Of a stretch of 63,530 nt of DNA, positions 63,253 to 63,530 are shown in pieces. Position numbers and translations under genes: made by a program. This DNA comes from a virus, in IMG/VR virus record IMGVR_UViG_3300009705_000016, positions 1 to 63,530 of that record. One strand, written 5' to 3'. The notes below the pieces were generated by a model. That model ran no database searches and was not told the origin of the DNA. It saw only the letters and a list, made by a program, of their open reading frames with translations. Position 1 is the stretch's first letter; the number at the start of each line of letters is the position of its first letter.

Positions 63253-63259
63253 ATAAATA
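63253..63259 (-). promoter_or_regulatory. TATTTAT promoter-like motif before the repeat-rich tagged gene
   Basis: Minus strand reads GAGGTATTTATAGTATATG, with 5 bases to the ATG at 63247. TATTTATAGTATATG is identical to that before the HAD gene. Confidence 0.5.
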
Positions 63260-63275
63260 CCTCTATTGGTGCCAT

Positions 63276-63308
63276 AAAAAAACCCCGACCGTCGTCAGGG
63301 TTTTTTGC
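63276..63308 (-). terminator. Rho-independent terminator after the beta-barrel gene and structured region
   Basis: On the minus strand AAAAAACCCTGAC, a short loop and GGTCGGGGTTTTTTT form a strong hairpin followed by a U-run. It could act on both strands. It ends the transcript coming from 63410 onward and lies just before the motif at 63253. Confidence 0.8.
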
Positions 63309-63313
63309 AACAC

Positions 63314-63400
63314 ATAAGTAATTTAAAATCCGTAATTAGTTTCTATCTTTTGGTTGCGGGAAAAAACTTTCACTAATTGCAACCGTTTAAAACTACTTAT
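63314..63400 (-). ncRNA. Candidate structured RNA / pseudoknot in the 3' region of the beta-barrel gene
   Basis: An outer stem pairs 63314-63329 with 63385-63400 (ATAAGTA with TACTTAT, one mismatch, then TTTAAA). Inside it, AATTAGT (63334-63340) pairs with ACTAATT (63372-63378), and GGTTGC (63352-63357) pairs with GCAACC (63379-63384). The two inner stems interleave, the order expected of a pseudoknot. It lies between the stop at 63410 and a terminator. AT-rich sequence makes chance pairing possible; no known RNA family was recognised. Confidence 0.4.
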
Positions 63401-63409
63401 CCTTGTTTT

Positions 63410-63530
63410 TTAGAATCTATATGACAAACCAAGATTGAAAGTACCCTCTCTTTCTTCGTTCTCATCTTCTTTTAATCCCATACTATAGTTTGGTTCAACA
63501 TTAAGACCTTTCCACACATTGAAAGAATAC
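63410..63530 (-). CDS. C-terminus of a probable outer-membrane beta-barrel protein (start outside the window)
   Basis: The frame is open from the window edge to a TAA at 63410-63412, giving 39 residues: YSFNVWKGLNVEPNYSMGLK, then DENEEREGTFNLGLSYRF. Two alternating hydrophobic strands joined by an acidic turn end in Phe, which matches the C-terminal beta-signal recognised by the BAM machinery. Start and most of the protein are missing, so the call is tentative. An outer-membrane protein made by a phage could change host surface properties (for example superinfection exclusion); that is inference. Confidence 0.5.
   Translation of the reverse strand, partial: YSFNVWKGLNVEPNYSMGLKEDENEEREGTFNLGLSYRF

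Noticed and set aside
22878-63259. Direct T4 late promoter (TATAAATA) in the sense orientation
   Set aside because: The repeated heptamer upstream of genes reads TATTTAT on the sense strand; TATAAATA appears there only on the opposite strand, so a plain T4 assignment is not supported.
1-63530. tRNA, rRNA, insertion sequence, integrase or attachment sites
   Set aside because: No cloverleaf, rRNA-like sequence, transposase or integrase motif was recognised on either strand by eye; the window looks like continuous lytic-type phage genome.
63410-63530. Host chromosomal sequence at the right edge
   Set aside because: The beta-barrel end could be host-like, but base composition, tight packing and the same promoter-like motif nearby (63253) match the phage; a join cannot be seen, so the phage origin is kept with low confidence.

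Overview
The window is a piece of a large tailed-phage genome with a contractile (T4-like, myovirus) tail. It is AT-rich by eye. It holds a sheath, tube, tape measure, T4 gp6-, gp25-, gp26- and gp53-type baseplate proteins, a hub with a peptidase, and T4-type replication proteins (gp32, UvsX, RNase H, gp41-like helicase). The host is probably a member of the Bacteroidota. The tail proteins carry an SprB-like repeat, PKD and carboxypeptidase-regulatory-like domains and Cys-rich 'GCTD..A.NY' repeats, all typical of Bacteroidota surface proteins. Genes are preceded by A/T-rich leaders with no clear Shine-Dalgarno sequence. Capsid, portal, terminase and DNA polymerase genes are not in the window.

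Layout. 1-22861 (minus strand): nine large, tightly packed genes for distal tail, baseplate periphery and probable host-binding proteins. 22935-25281: baseplate wedge genes (gp6-like, gp25-like). 25306-32957: an island of two small unknown genes and a replication/nucleotide module (class II ribonucleotide reductase, DnaB-like helicase, 5'-3' exonuclease, SlyD-like FKBP, UvsX, gp32-like protein). 33104-47994: two small accessory proteins, a 2085-residue hub with a C-terminal M23 peptidase, a gp53-like protein, two baseplate proteins, the tape measure and a gp26-like protein whose 3' end overlaps a short ORF that looks frameshift-expressed. 48128-58331: tail tube, five small or medium proteins sharing an N-terminal tag, a 1370-residue sheath, and terminator and neck candidates. 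56570-56716 and 58389-62263 are the only plus-strand genes: a small ribbon-helix-helix-like protein, an SNF2-type helicase, a lysozyme/peptidoglycan-binding/tyrosine-phosphatase fusion and an unknown protein. 62252-63530 returns to the minus strand with a repeat-rich tagged protein, a terminator, a possible structured RNA and the last residues of a probable outer-membrane beta-barrel protein.

Four things stand out. (1) At least eight otherwise unrelated proteins share a short basic amphipathic N-terminal tag of the form K-I-R-L-T-E-x-D-L-T-R-L-I, rich in LxE/IxE sites. It resembles the capsid-targeting sequences of T4 internal proteins, and I propose these are packaged, processed and perhaps injected. 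(2) One of them fuses a lysozyme-like domain, a peptidoglycan-binding domain and a phosphatase with an intact HCxxGxxR loop. (3) A sense-strand motif TATTTAT precedes nearly every inferred transcription unit and is a candidate phage promoter; it is the reverse complement of the core of the T4 late promoter. (4) The gp26-like gene ends with a seven-U run that would allow a +1 or -2 shift into a second ORF, as in tail-assembly chaperones of other phages.
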